The notes under the pieces were generated by a model that was not told where the DNA came from, made no database searches, and worked only from the letters and a program-made list of their open reading frames with translations. A DNA stretch of 64,000 nt, taken from Rhizobium jaguaris. GTDB taxonomy: Bacteria > Pseudomonadota > Alphaproteobacteria > Rhizobiales > Rhizobiaceae. The stretch spans positions 4,511,316 to 4,575,315 of the forward strand of contig NZ_CP032694.1 of the NCBI RefSeq assembly GCF_003627755.1, in the 5' to 3' direction. Positions 56,184-64,000 of this stretch are shown in pieces (position 1 is the stretch's first letter; the number at the start of each line of letters is the position of its first letter). A program made the position numbers and the translations under genes.

Positions 56184-56981
56184 TCAGGCCGCCGCCTTAC
56201 GCTGCCGCTCCCGCTGGATCACTTCCGACGCCAACTGTAGATAGGCTTGGCTGCCGGCGCATTTCAGATCGTAAAGGATTGCGGGCTTGCCGTAAGACGG
56301 CGCTTCGGACACGCGGACGTTGCGCGGAATCAACGTGTGGTAGACCTTCTCGCCCAAATGCGTGCGCACGTCGTTGACGACCTGCTGCGCGAGATTGTTG
56401 CGAGAATCAAACATCGTCAGCACGATCCCCTGAATATCGAGAAGGGGATTGACGGTGCGCCGCACCTGGTCGACGGTTTCCAACAACTGGCTGAGACCTT
56501 CCAGCGCGAAGAATTCGCACTGCAGCGGCACCAGAACCGAATGTGCGGCTGCCATGGCGTTCATCGTCAGCAGATTGAACGAAGGCGGGCAATCGACCAG
56601 GATATAGGAGAAAGCGGTCGCGCCAGCGCCATTCAGGGCCCGACGAAGTCGGAAGACACGATCGGGTTGCTGAGCGATCTCCATCTCGATACCGAGCAGA
56701 TCCATCGTGGACGGGACGATGAAGAGATTGGGAACTGCCGTTTCTTGAACTGTGTCGAGAATCGTATGCGTGCCGACCAGAAGATCATAGGACGACAGCT
56801 TACGATCCCGCCGCTCGATACCCAGACCGGTGCTGGCATTCCCCTGCGGGTCGAGATCAACGATGAGGACACGTTCGCCAATGGCGGCCAGTGCCGTGGC
56901 CAGGTTAATCGCGGTGGTTGTCTTGCCGACGCCACCCTTTTGATTTGCGATAGTAATAATGCGGTTTCGCTCGCCGATCAT
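56184..56981 (-). CDS. parA: ParA, chromosome-partitioning ATPase
   Basis: 265-aa deviant Walker ATPase that moves ParB-parS complexes. Walker A is NQKGGVGKTTT near residues 12-22, A' is LIVDLDPQGNASTG, and B is YILVDCPPSFNLLT. The short N-terminus is of the chromosomal type, without the HTH region of plasmid ParA/RepA. ATG 56981; upstream codons in frame are not conserved. Second in the rsmG-parA-parB order; only 20 bases separate it from rsmG. Confidence 0.96.
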   Translation of the reverse strand: MIGERNRIITIANQKGGVGKTTTAINLATALAAIGERVLIVDLDPQGNASTGLGIERRDRKLSSYDLLVGTHTILDTVQETAVPNLFIVPSTMDLLGIEMEIAQQPDRVFRLRRALNGAGATAFSYILVDCPPSFNLLTMNAMAAAHSVLVPLQCEFFALEGLSQLLETVDQVRRTVNPLLDIQGIVLTMFDSRNNLAQQVVNDVRTHLGEKVYHTLIPRNVRVSEAPSYGKPAILYDLKCAGSQAYLQLASEVIQRERQRKAAA

Positions 56982-57001
56982 TGCCACATATCCAATTATG
57001 G

Positions 57002-57619
57002 TTAAGTTCGACGTCGAGGGCGATTTAACTCCAAAATAACAGAATCTCGCTCGACAACACTGTTGTGTTTTACCAGATCGAATTCCCAACGACCACGGGC
57101 TTTCTGGACCTCGCGCTCGTAATCCCGGCCTTTATGCAGCAACAAACGTATATTTTCATTGCGCTCCGCCCAGGGTGCTGCGTAGTCCAACAGCACATCC
57201 AGCTCAGCCAGCGCTCTCGCCGAGATCACCTCGCAGTGACCAATGACCTTTGGCGCTTCTTCAATACGGATGGCATGGACCGAACCGCGAGCTTCGCATT
57301 CCCTCAAGCAAACCCGCAAAAAAGCAGCCTTTTTCTGATTGCTTTCTACGAGATCAACATGTCCATCTGCCTGTTCTGCCAGAAGAATCGCGGTAATGAC
57401 GCCAGGGAAACCGCCTCCACTTCCGAGGTCGACCCATCGGGCCGGCTTCGGATGAAGTTGAAAGATCTGCGCACTGTCCGCAATGTGTCTTTGCCAGAGG
57501 TCGTTGATTGTAGAGGGCGCGACCAGATTGATGGTCTTCGCCCATTTTTGAAAAAGCTCAGCAAAGTGCTGTAATCGTCCCTGTGTTTCACGTGAAACAC
57601 GCACACCGTTTAATTCCAT
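57002..57619 (-). CDS. rsmG: RsmG, 16S rRNA (guanine527-N7)-methyltransferase
   Basis: 205-aa SAM-dependent methyltransferase (GidB). The SAM motif is [16 protein letters not shown], then [15 protein letters not shown] and [14 protein letters not shown]. Loss of this gene gives low-level streptomycin resistance in other bacteria. The codons for residues 6 to 12 contain the perfect parS site, so the protein's N-terminus (VRVSRET) is constrained by it. It belongs to mnmG-rsmG-parA-parB. Confidence 0.95.
   Translation of the reverse strand: MELNGVRVSRETQGRLQHFAELFQKWAKTINLVAPSTINDLWQRHIADSAQIFQLHPKPARWVDLGSGGGFPGVITAILLAEQADGHVDLVESNQKKAAFLRVCLRECEARGSVHAIRIEEAPKVIGHCEVISARALAELDVLLDYAAPWAERNENIRLLLHKGRDYEREVQKARGRWEFDLVKHNSVVERDSVILELNRPRRRT
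57584..57599. other. parS site (perfect), inside rsmG
   Basis: TGTTTCACGTGAAACA, a full 16-bp match to the ParB-binding consensus. It lies in the first codons of rsmG, 1.4 kb from parB. Confidence 0.93.
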
Positions 57620-57644
57620 GGGAGGACTCTCACACCTTGCAATG

Positions 57645-59525
57645 TCAGGAAACGAGCTTCCGCTCTTCCGCTACATCCAGCTTTCGGAGATACGCAAGCA
57701 AGAGCGATATCGCCGCCGGCGTCATCCCATCAATTCGCGAAGCCTGTGCGATATTTTTCGGCCTCGCCGCCGCGAGCTTCTGCTTCAGCTCATTCGACAA
57801 GCCGGATAGTGCAGAAAAATCGAAGTTCAATGGTATGACCCGCTCTTCCTCACGTCGGACCTGCACAATGTCTGAGGTCTGACGGTCCATATAGACCGAA
57901 TAGGCCGCTTCGATTTCAACGGCGTCGATAACGCGCCGATCCATCGATCGCAATTCCGCCCATAACCCAGACAGCGACTCGATAGATTGCCCCGGATAGG
58001 ACAGAAGATCGTATGCCGATCGACGCTGACCATCCTTATTGAGATGCAATCCCGCCTTCTCCGCCTCGCTGGGCGTAACCGACAATCCCCTCAACTGGAC
58101 GCGCGCTTGCTCAAGCTTCTCCATATATCCGCTGAAGCGCGATGCGCGATCGGCGCCGACACAACCGATGGATAGGCCGATTGGCGTAAGACGAACATCC
58201 GCGTTGTCCGCTCGCAGCGACAGACGATATTCCGCGCGAGACGTGAACATCCGATAGGGCTCAGCCACCCCACGCGAGGTGAGGTCATCGATCATCACGC
58301 CGATATAGGAATCCGTGCGGCTGAGCTGGATGGCCTTGCCACCTGAGGCCAGGCGCGCCGCATTCAGACCCGCGATCAAACCTTGCGCTCCCGCCTCTTC
58401 ATACCCAGTCGTTCCATTGATCTGTCCGGCCAAAAACAGCCCGGGGATCTTCATCACCTCGAGCGAAGGCTTCAGCTCGCGTGGATCGACGTGATCATAC
58501 TCAATCGCGTAGCCGCACTGTAAAATTCGAACTCGTTCCAGACCCGGAATGGTTCGGATAAAGGCGTCCTGCACATCTTCGGGAAGTGACGTCGATATCC
58601 CATTCGGATAGACTGTCGTGTCGTCTAATCCTTCGGGCTCAAGAAAAATCTGGTGGCCGTCACGTTCGCCGAACTTGACGATCTTGTCTTCGATCGACGG
58701 GCAATAACGCGGTCCCACCCCCTCGATCTGGCCCGAATACATCGCCGAACGCATAAGGTTATCGGCAATGATCTTATGCGTCGCCGGCGTAGTCCTCGTC
58801 ACGCCACATTCGATCTGCGGATTGACGATGGTATCCGTCATGAATGAAAACGGCACCGGCTCATCATCGGCACCCTGGCGCCCGACAGAATCCCAGTCGA
58901 CGGTCGTCCCATCAAGCCGTGCCGGCGTTCCTGTCTTGAGGCGGCCCAACGCCAATCCATAACGCTGCAAGGTCGCCGACAATCCCACCGACGGTTCTTC
59001 CCCAACCCGGCCGGCCGGAATCTTTTTATCGCCGATATGGATCAGGCCGCGAAGGAAAGTGCCGGTCGTCAGAACAACAGCGCCACATCGAAGGACGCGG
59101 CCGTCCTTCAGAGTTACCGCTGAAACGCGACCTTCCTCGATAGTCAGATCGAAAGCATCCCCCTCGATCACATCCAGATTCTCGATCGCACCGATCTCAG
59201 CCTGCATCGCAAGGCGATAAAGCTTTCGATCCGCTTGGGTGCGCGGGCCACGAACGGCCGGACCCTTTCTCCGGTTCAGCATGCGAAACTGAATACCGGC
59301 CGCATCTGCAACTCGACCCATCAAGCCATCGAGCGCATCGATCTCTCGAACCAGATGGCCCTTGCCCAAACCACCAATCGCCGGATTGCACGACATCACA
59401 CCGATCGTCTCGCGCTTATGCGTGACGAGAGCCGTCAATGCACCCAAGCGCGCAGCCGCGGCCGCAGCTTCACTGCCCGCATGTCCACCACCGACGACTA
59501 TCACGTCATATATTTTATCGACCAT
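57645..59525 (-). CDS. mnmG: MnmG, tRNA uridine-5-carboxymethylaminomethyl modification FAD enzyme
   Basis: 626-aa FAD protein (GidA) that, with MnmE, makes cmnm5U34 in tRNAs reading split-box codons. FAD motif is [11 protein letters not shown] (residues about 11-21); other signatures are [35 protein letters not shown] and [21 protein letters not shown] 59525 begins [11 protein letters not shown]; further upstream codons are not conserved. It lies between rsmG and mnmE with parS-like sites just before its start. Confidence 0.96.
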   Translation of the reverse strand: MVDKIYDVIVVGGGHAGSEAAAAAARLGALTALVTHKRETIGVMSCNPAIGGLGKGHLVREIDALDGLMGRVADAAGIQFRMLNRRKGPAVRGPRTQADRKLYRLAMQAEIGAIENLDVIEGDAFDLTIEEGRVSAVTLKDGRVLRCGAVVLTTGTFLRGLIHIGDKKIPAGRVGEEPSVGLSATLQRYGLALGRLKTGTPARLDGTTVDWDSVGRQGADDEPVPFSFMTDTIVNPQIECGVTRTTPATHKIIADNLMRSAMYSGQIEGVGPRYCPSIEDKIVKFGERDGHQIFLEPEGLDDTTVYPNGISTSLPEDVQDAFIRTIPGLERVRILQCGYAIEYDHVDPRELKPSLEVMKIPGLFLAGQINGTTGYEEAGAQGLIAGLNAARLASGGKAIQLSRTDSYIGVMIDDLTSRGVAEPYRMFTSRAEYRLSLRADNADVRLTPIGLSIGCVGADRASRFSGYMEKLEQARVQLRGLSVTPSEAEKAGLHLNKDGQRRSAYDLLSYPGQSIESLSGLWAELRSMDRRVIDAVEIEAAYSVYMDRQTSDIVQVRREEERVIPLNFDFSALSGLSNELKQKLAAARPKNIAQASRIDGMTPAAISLLLAYLRKLDVAEERKLVS

Positions 59526-59581
59526 TGTCAGGCCCTCAGCGTTGCCGTCTGTTTGGCACACCAAATCCAGGAGTCAAGAAG

Positions 59582-59595
59582 GTTTCACGTGAAAC
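59582..59595. other. parS-like site between mnmG and mnmE
   Basis: GTTTCACGTGAAAC, the complete 14-bp palindromic core of parS; only the outermost bases differ from the 16-bp consensus (G and G). It is 57 bases before mnmG. Confidence 0.85.
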
Positions 59596-59638
59596 GTCTA
59601 CAACGGCGTCATCCGACGCCATCTTTGACGACGTCGTG

Positions 59639-59654
59639 TTTCACGTGAATCATT
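59639..59654. other. parS-like site over the mnmE stop
   Basis: TGTTTCACGTGAATCA, 15 of 16 matches to parS. It overlaps the mnmE stop codon and lies 43 bases from the preceding site. Confidence 0.75.
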
Positions 59655-60969
59655 TGCCGATACAGAATTCCGAAAAGATAACGTCGAGAAGATCTTCGAC
59701 ATCAACTCTCCCGGTAATCCGACCCAGGCTATGTGCGGCGCGGCGCAGGAATTCCGCTCGGATATCCAGCCCTGCTGACACCGAACTCACCGCTTGCGTC
59801 AGTGCATCCAGGCTTTCCATCAGCAACATTCGATGCCTCAACCGGCTCGGCAAGGCCAATGAGAAGGCAGCAGATCGTGTTTGCAAATCATTAACCAACA
59901 ACTGATGCAATTCAGCGAGACCGACGCCCGTGTCTGAGGAAATGCAGAGATCGTAGTTGTTGGCATCCGCCGGATGAATATCCGACTTGGTGCCGATGCG
60001 AAAGACTTTCCCACCAAAGCCTGGAAAATCGGTCTGCGCGGCAGTTCCGATTTCGGCAAGCGATAAGATGATATCCGCTTCCGCCGCCGTCTTCAGAGCT
60101 CGCTTGATCCCCTCGCGTTCGATGACTTCTTCGGTGTCACGCAAGCCGGCAGTGTCATACAGCCTCGCCGCATATCCCTCAATATCAAGGTCGATATGCA
60201 GAACGTCGCGGGTCGTCCCGGCAATCTCGGTCACAATTGCCACCTCACGACGCGCCAGCGCGTTCATCAAGCTCGATTTGCCGGCATTCGGGGGACCGGC
60301 TATGACAACCTTCAAGCCATCTCTGATGATCTCGCCAAAATCCGCGCCCGCAAGATGCCCCGACAGCTCGGACTGCAGCTCTGCCATATCCGCCCATACC
60401 AGATCAGACACCGACCCCGGAACATCGTCCTCATCGGCAAAATCCAACTCCGCTTCGATTAGGGCTCGTGCACGGGTCAGCCGGTCCGCCCAGTCTTCAT
60501 AAAGCTTCGAAAGCCCACCGGCGGTATGTTCCACGGCCAATCGCCGCTGCATTTCGGTTTCAGCGGCGATGAGATCCGCTAAGCCTTCGACTTCGACAAG
60601 ATCCATCTTGCCATTTTCAAGCGCGCGGCGTGAAAACTCGCCATGTTCGGCCAGCCGGCAGCCTTTAAAGCCCGCAAGCTCTTCGAGAAGGGTAGCAACA
60701 ACGGCTTTGCCCCCATGAACATGGATTTCGGCGCTATCTTCCCCAGTAAAGGACGCCGGACCAGGAAAAATTAGAACCAATCCCCGGTCGATAACCAAAC
60801 CATTTCGAGTCCGAATCGTTTTCAGTGCGGCCTGCCGTGGTTCCGGCAGCGATCCCGCCAGCACCCTGGTTACCGCGAGCGCCACCGATCCGCTGATCCG
60901 CACGACCCCCAGCCCGGCCGGAAGACTGCCGCTGGAAAGCGCGAAGATCGTGTCGTTGAAATCCTGCAT
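59650..60969 (-). CDS. mnmE: MnmE, tRNA modification GTPase
   Basis: 439-aa GTPase (TrmE) that partners MnmG. It has an N-terminal folate-binding domain ([22 protein letters not shown]), a helical domain, and a G domain with GPPNAGKSS (G1), EIAGTTRD (G2), DTAGLRDT (G3) and TKSD (G4), ending in the conserved FCIGK with catalytic Cys. ATG 60969 matches family N-termini; ATG 60984 and 61017 are in frame upstream and the ribosome site does not decide. Confidence 0.95.
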   Translation of the reverse strand: MQDFNDTIFALSSGSLPAGLGVVRISGSVALAVTRVLAGSLPEPRQAALKTIRTRNGLVIDRGLVLIFPGPASFTGEDSAEIHVHGGKAVVATLLEELAGFKGCRLAEHGEFSRRALENGKMDLVEVEGLADLIAAETEMQRRLAVEHTAGGLSKLYEDWADRLTRARALIEAELDFADEDDVPGSVSDLVWADMAELQSELSGHLAGADFGEIIRDGLKVVIAGPPNAGKSSLMNALARREVAIVTEIAGTTRDVLHIDLDIEGYAARLYDTAGLRDTEEVIEREGIKRALKTAAEADIILSLAEIGTAAQTDFPGFGGKVFRIGTKSDIHPADANNYDLCISSDTGVGLAELHQLLVNDLQTRSAAFSLALPSRLRHRMLLMESLDALTQAVSSVSAGLDIRAEFLRRAAHSLGRITGRVDVEDLLDVIFSEFCIGK

Positions 60970-61025
60970 TGGATTGATCCGCATCCGAATCGATTCGCCT
61001 TGGGCTAAGGAGGCCATCTTAGCTT

Positions 61026-61058
61026 AAACAAAATCGGGCCGCACGACGCGACCCGATA
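61026..61058 (-). terminator. Rho-independent terminator after rho
   Basis: On minus, ATCGGG pairs with CCCGAT (61057-61052 and 61038-61033), extended by CGC/GCG, followed by TTTTGTTT. It lies about 53 bases after the rho stop and before mnmE. Confidence 0.75.
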
Positions 61059-61110
61059 AGCTCATCTGAAGTTTTCGCCGCTTAATAGCGACCGTGAATC
61101 CGGCTAAGTA

Positions 61111-62376
61111 TCACGTATTCATCGAGTCGAAGAAATCCGGATTATTCTTCGTCTGCTTTAGCTTGTCGATCAGGAACTCGATCGCATCCGTCGTGCCCAT
61201 CGGGGCAAGGATACGACGAAGAACAAATATCTTCTGGAGATCCTGACGCGGCACCAGCAGGTCTTCCTTACGAGTGCCGGACTTCAGAATATCCATTGCC
61301 GGGAAGATGCGCTTGTCGGCGACCTTGCGGTCCAGAACGATTTCGGAGTTGCCGGTGCCCTTGAATTCTTCGAAGATCACTTCGTCCATACGGCTGCCGG
61401 TATCGATCAGCGCGGTCGCGATGATTGTCAGCGAACCGCCTTCTTCGATGTTACGCGCCGCGCCGAAGAAACGCTTCGGGCGCTGCAAGGCATTGGCGTC
61501 GACACCGCCGGTCAGAACCTTACCAGAGGAGGGGACCACCGTGTTGTAGGCACGGCCGAGACGCGTGATCGAATCAAGCAGGATAACCACGTCACGGCCA
61601 TGTTCGACAAGACGCTTAGCCTTTTCGATGACCATCTCGGCAACCTGCACGTGGCGGACGGCCGGTTCGTCGAAGGTCGACGAAATGACTTCGCCGCGTA
61701 CAGAACGCTGCATATCCGTGACTTCCTCAGGACGTTCGTCGATCAGAAGAACGATCAGATAGCAATCCGGATGGTTGGCGGTGATCGAATGGGCGATGTT
61801 CTGCAACAGTACCGTCTTACCGGTGCGTGGTGGTGCCACGATCAAACCGCGCTGGCCTTTGCCGAGCGGTGCCACCAGGTCGATGACGCGCGGCGACAGG
61901 TCCTTGGAGGTCGGAACGTCGAGCTCCATGCGGAAGCGCTCGTTCGGATAAAGCGGCGTCAGATTGTCGAAGTGGACCTTGTGACGGATCTTTTCCGGAT
62001 CGTCGAAATTGATGGTGTTAACCTTCAACAGCGCAAAATAGCGCTCGCCTTCCTTCGGTCCGCGGATCGGCCCCTCGACCGTATCGCCCGTCTTCAGCGA
62101 AAAGCGGCGGATCTGGGAGGGAGAGATATAGATATCGTCCGGGCCCGGCAGATAGTTGGCATTGGCCGAGCGCAGAAAGCCGAATCCGTCCTGCAGGACC
62201 TCGACAACGCCTTCGCCGATAATTTCTACGTCCTGGCTGGCAAGCACCTTCAGAATGGCAAACATCAGTTCCTGTTTGCGCATCGTGCTGGCATTTTCGA
62301 CCTCGAGCGATTCGGCAAAGGCCAGGAGATCGGTCGGGGACTTGTTCTTAAGTTCTTGGAGCTTCATTTCAGCCAT
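61111..62376 (-). CDS. rho: Transcription termination factor Rho
   Basis: 421-aa hexameric RNA helicase. Order: N-terminal helix bundle ([19 protein letters not shown]), OB fold with RNA-binding GFGFLRS and [12 protein letters not shown], Walker [12 protein letters not shown], Walker [17 protein letters not shown], and the R-loop GTRKEDLL. Length equals E. coli Rho closely. ATG 62376 has no clear Shine-Dalgarno; the frame is open 33 codons further without conservation. Confidence 0.97.
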   Translation of the reverse strand: MAEMKLQELKNKSPTDLLAFAESLEVENASTMRKQELMFAILKVLASQDVEIIGEGVVEVLQDGFGFLRSANANYLPGPDDIYISPSQIRRFSLKTGDTVEGPIRGPKEGERYFALLKVNTINFDDPEKIRHKVHFDNLTPLYPNERFRMELDVPTSKDLSPRVIDLVAPLGKGQRGLIVAPPRTGKTVLLQNIAHSITANHPDCYLIVLLIDERPEEVTDMQRSVRGEVISSTFDEPAVRHVQVAEMVIEKAKRLVEHGRDVVILLDSITRLGRAYNTVVPSSGKVLTGGVDANALQRPKRFFGAARNIEEGGSLTIIATALIDTGSRMDEVIFEEFKGTGNSEIVLDRKVADKRIFPAMDILKSGTRKEDLLVPRQDLQKIFVLRRILAPMGTTDAIEFLIDKLKQTKNNPDFFDSMNT

Positions 62377-62577
62377 GAAGGGATTTACTCTGTTTTTAGA
62401 AGGGGAAAGGCAGTGTTGGTCGTATTCAGAACCGCGATGAGGACATTCGCAGGCGACAGAACTGATACATGCCACGAAGAAGAGATGGCGGGAAAATAGC
62501 GATTCACTTTGTGCCCCGCAAGGGGGGGCGACAAAATCAAAGAAATTTAACTTTAATGCTAAGTTTTGCTTCTTATT

Positions 62578-63132
62578 TTATGCAAACGGCTTCACCACGA
62601 CCAGGATCACGATCAGGATCATCAGCACCGTCGGCGCCTCGTTCATGAACCGCCAGTACCGGGCGGAATGCCGGTTCTCATCGCGTGCAAACGCACGAAC
62701 CGCGCGACTAAAGTATATGTGGACACCTGTCAGCAGCACGACAAGGCCCATCTTGGCATGTAGCCAGCCACCCTGGAAATCATAGATCGACCAGGCGAGA
62801 TAGAGCCCGAAAATCCAGGTCAGCATCATTGCCGGCGTCATGATTACCCGCAGTAGCCGCCGCTCCATCACCTTGAAGGTTTCCGATTGCTGCGAACCGG
62901 GTTCCGCATCGGTGTGATAGATGAAAAGCCTCGGCATATAAAAGAGACCGGCCATCCACGAGATCACCGCGATGATGTGGAAAGCCTTGATCCAGAGGTA
63001 GAGATTGTCCGGATGCCAGGCAAACAGGCCGATCGCCAGTGCTGCGAACAGCAGGATCATGAAATAGGCGCGCCGGCTTGCATAAGCGCCGGGGCGAGGA
63101 TCTATCTGCTTCTCCTGCCGATTCTCGTTCAT
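62578..63132 (-). CDS. hemJ: HemJ, protoporphyrinogen IX oxidase
   Basis: 184-aa membrane protein that oxidises protoporphyrinogen IX in the penultimate step of haem synthesis. Four to five transmembrane helices; conserved histidine in WIKAFHIIAVISWMAGLFYMPRLF region and in GWLHAKMGLV. It follows hemE by four bases (63132 against 63137), so the two are co-transcribed. ATG 63132 gives MNENRQEKQIDPRPG; in-frame codons upstream lie in hemE. Confidence 0.93.
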   Translation of the reverse strand: MNENRQEKQIDPRPGAYASRRAYFMILLFAALAIGLFAWHPDNLYLWIKAFHIIAVISWMAGLFYMPRLFIYHTDAEPGSQQSETFKVMERRLLRVIMTPAMMLTWIFGLYLAWSIYDFQGGWLHAKMGLVVLLTGVHIYFSRAVRAFARDENRHSARYWRFMNEAPTVLMILIVILVVVKPFA

Positions 63133-63136
63133 CTTT

Positions 63137-64000
63137 TCAGCCTTTCCATCCACGCACGCGCTCGACCAGCGCGGCGACATGAGATGGATCGGCCTGAGGG
63201 GTAATGCCATGGCCGAGATTGAAGATCAGCGGGCCATGACCCAAATGCTCCAAGATATCATCGATCCCATCCTTGAGCGCCTTGCCGCCGGCAACGACAC
63301 GCATCGGATCGAGATTACCCTGGACCGGACCGTCCTGCTGCAACTCCTTGGCAAAGGCGAGCGGCACTGACCAGTCAAGACCGATCGCATCAGCCCCGGT
63401 CTTTTGGCGGTAGGTCTTCAGCAGATATCCAGCGCCCTTGGCAAATGCGATGATCTTTGCTTGAGGCCGCCGCGCCTTGATCGATGCTATTATCCTCGCA
63501 ACCGGCTTAACGGCGAAAGCCTCGAACTCCTTTTCGCCGAGCACGCCAGCCCAGGAATCGAAGATCTGCACCGCATCGGCGCCGGCGTCGATCTGCGCCA
63601 CCAGATAATCAGCGGATATATCGGCAAGCAGCGTCAACAGATGCTCGAATGCCTTAGGATAGCGATAAGCGAAAAGCCGGGCAGGGGCCTGATCCGGGGT
63701 GCCGTGGCCGGCGATCATATAGGTCGCCACTGTCCAGGGCGCCCCACAAAATCCCAGCAGCGTCGTCTCCTCGGGCAACTCGCTGCGCAGGCGCCGCACT
63801 GTCTCCATGACAGGGGCCAGATATTCAACTACGCCGTCGCCCTTCAGTGCCCGAATGCCCGTTTCGTCGATGGGATCCATCTCGGGGCCATGCCCTTCGG
63901 TATAGCGTACATTGCGCTTCAGCGCGTCGGGGATCACCAGGATATCGGAAAACAGGATTGCGGCGTCAAAGCCATATCGCCGGATCGGCTGCAGCGTCAC
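63137..64000 (-). CDS. hemE: HemE, uroporphyrinogen decarboxylase (N-terminus beyond the window)
   Basis: Partial: 287 codons plus stop are visible, so about 50-60 N-terminal residues, including the RQAGRY motif, lie beyond the right edge. Visible signatures are [53 protein letters not shown] and [13 protein letters not shown]. It converts uroporphyrinogen III to coproporphyrinogen III. hemJ follows. In related alphaproteobacteria oriC lies next to the 5' end of hemE. Confidence 0.95.
   Translation of the reverse strand: MTLQPIRRYGFDAAILFSDILVIPDALKRNVRYTEGHGPEMDPIDETGIRALKGDGVVEYLAPVMETVRRLRSELPEETTLLGFCGAPWTVATYMIAGHGTPDQAPARLFAYRYPKAFEHLLTLLADISADYLVAQIDAGADAVQIFDSWAGVLGEKEFEAFAVKPVARIIASIKARRPQAKIIAFAKGAGYLLKTYRQKTGADAIGLDWSVPLAFAKELQQDGPVQGNLDPMRVVAGGKALKDGIDDILEHLGHGPLIFNLGHGITPQADPSHVAALVERVRGWKG

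Noticed and set aside
1..64000. CRISPR arrays, tRNA or rRNA genes
   Set aside because: No regularly spaced direct repeats and no tRNA- or rRNA-like sequence were found on either strand by reading.

Overview
The window is a high-GC (roughly 60 percent) chromosomal segment of a Rhizobium-type alphaproteobacterium (Rhizobiaceae). Four things point there: the hemE-hemJ-rho-mnmE-mnmG-rsmG-parA-parB block, an SOS box of the GTTC-N7-GTTC type that alphaproteobacterial LexA binds, dispersed intergenic palindromes of rhizobial type, and markers such as the large NAD-glutamate dehydrogenase and TrcR. Nearly everything is core chromosome; the accessory part is three insertion sequences and one or two AT-richer orphan genes.

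Layout. 1-2.6 kb: end of modA, then modB-modC and a convergent ModE-like regulator (molybdate uptake). 2.8-8.8 kb: rsfS, rlmH, an EnvC-like murein hydrolase activator, ctpA, a divergent polysaccharide deacetylase and rppH, all on plus. 8.8-9.8 kb: two back-to-back rhizobial repeats, then bfd-bfr (iron storage). 9.9-15.9 kb: SOS mutasome imuA-imuB-dnaE2 with a LexA box just upstream. 16-18.5 kb: a zincin-like metallopeptidase, an AT-rich orphan, a DUF1737 protein overlapping a CitE-like lyase, and a small membrane protein. 18.6-22.9 kb: leuD, a TIM-barrel protein, an ISAs1-family element, leuB. 22.9-26.9 kb: two PAP2 phosphatases, an ArsR regulator with an SDR enzyme, and a Dps-like ferritin. 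27.2-31.7 kb: asd, an MltB-type transglycosylase, an IS200-like element, beta-carbonic anhydrase, pdxY. 32-41.4 kb: the 1596-aa NAD-glutamate dehydrogenase, an MFS transporter, a second ISAs1 copy, purH. 41.4-50.8 kb: heparinase-like protein, rsmB, htpX, SDHAF4-like protein, an alpha/beta hydrolase, acs, trcR, yggS. 50.9-55.1 kb: leuS-lptE-holA. 55.2-64 kb: parB, parA, rsmG, mnmG, mnmE, rho, hemJ, hemE, all on minus, with parS sites among them.

How it fits together. The right end reads as the origin-proximal domain: ParA/ParB, one perfect parS inside rsmG, two parS-like sites around the mnmG-mnmE junction, and two more near 22.9 and 28.4 kb. The last nine kilobases of genes run away from the expected position of oriC, which in related alphaproteobacteria lies beside hemE and so should be just beyond the right edge.

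The most notable structure is the pair of nearly identical 1207-bp ISAs1-type elements. They lie in the same orientation 18 kb apart, and each sits at the same 9-bp sequence inside the same class of dispersed hairpin repeat. I did not find a convincing new defence or biosynthetic system. The best leads are the IS-repeat targeting, the spread of parS sites, the 161-bp imuA/imuB overlap under a LexA box, the repeat families, and the AT-rich orphan at 16.5-16.9 kb.
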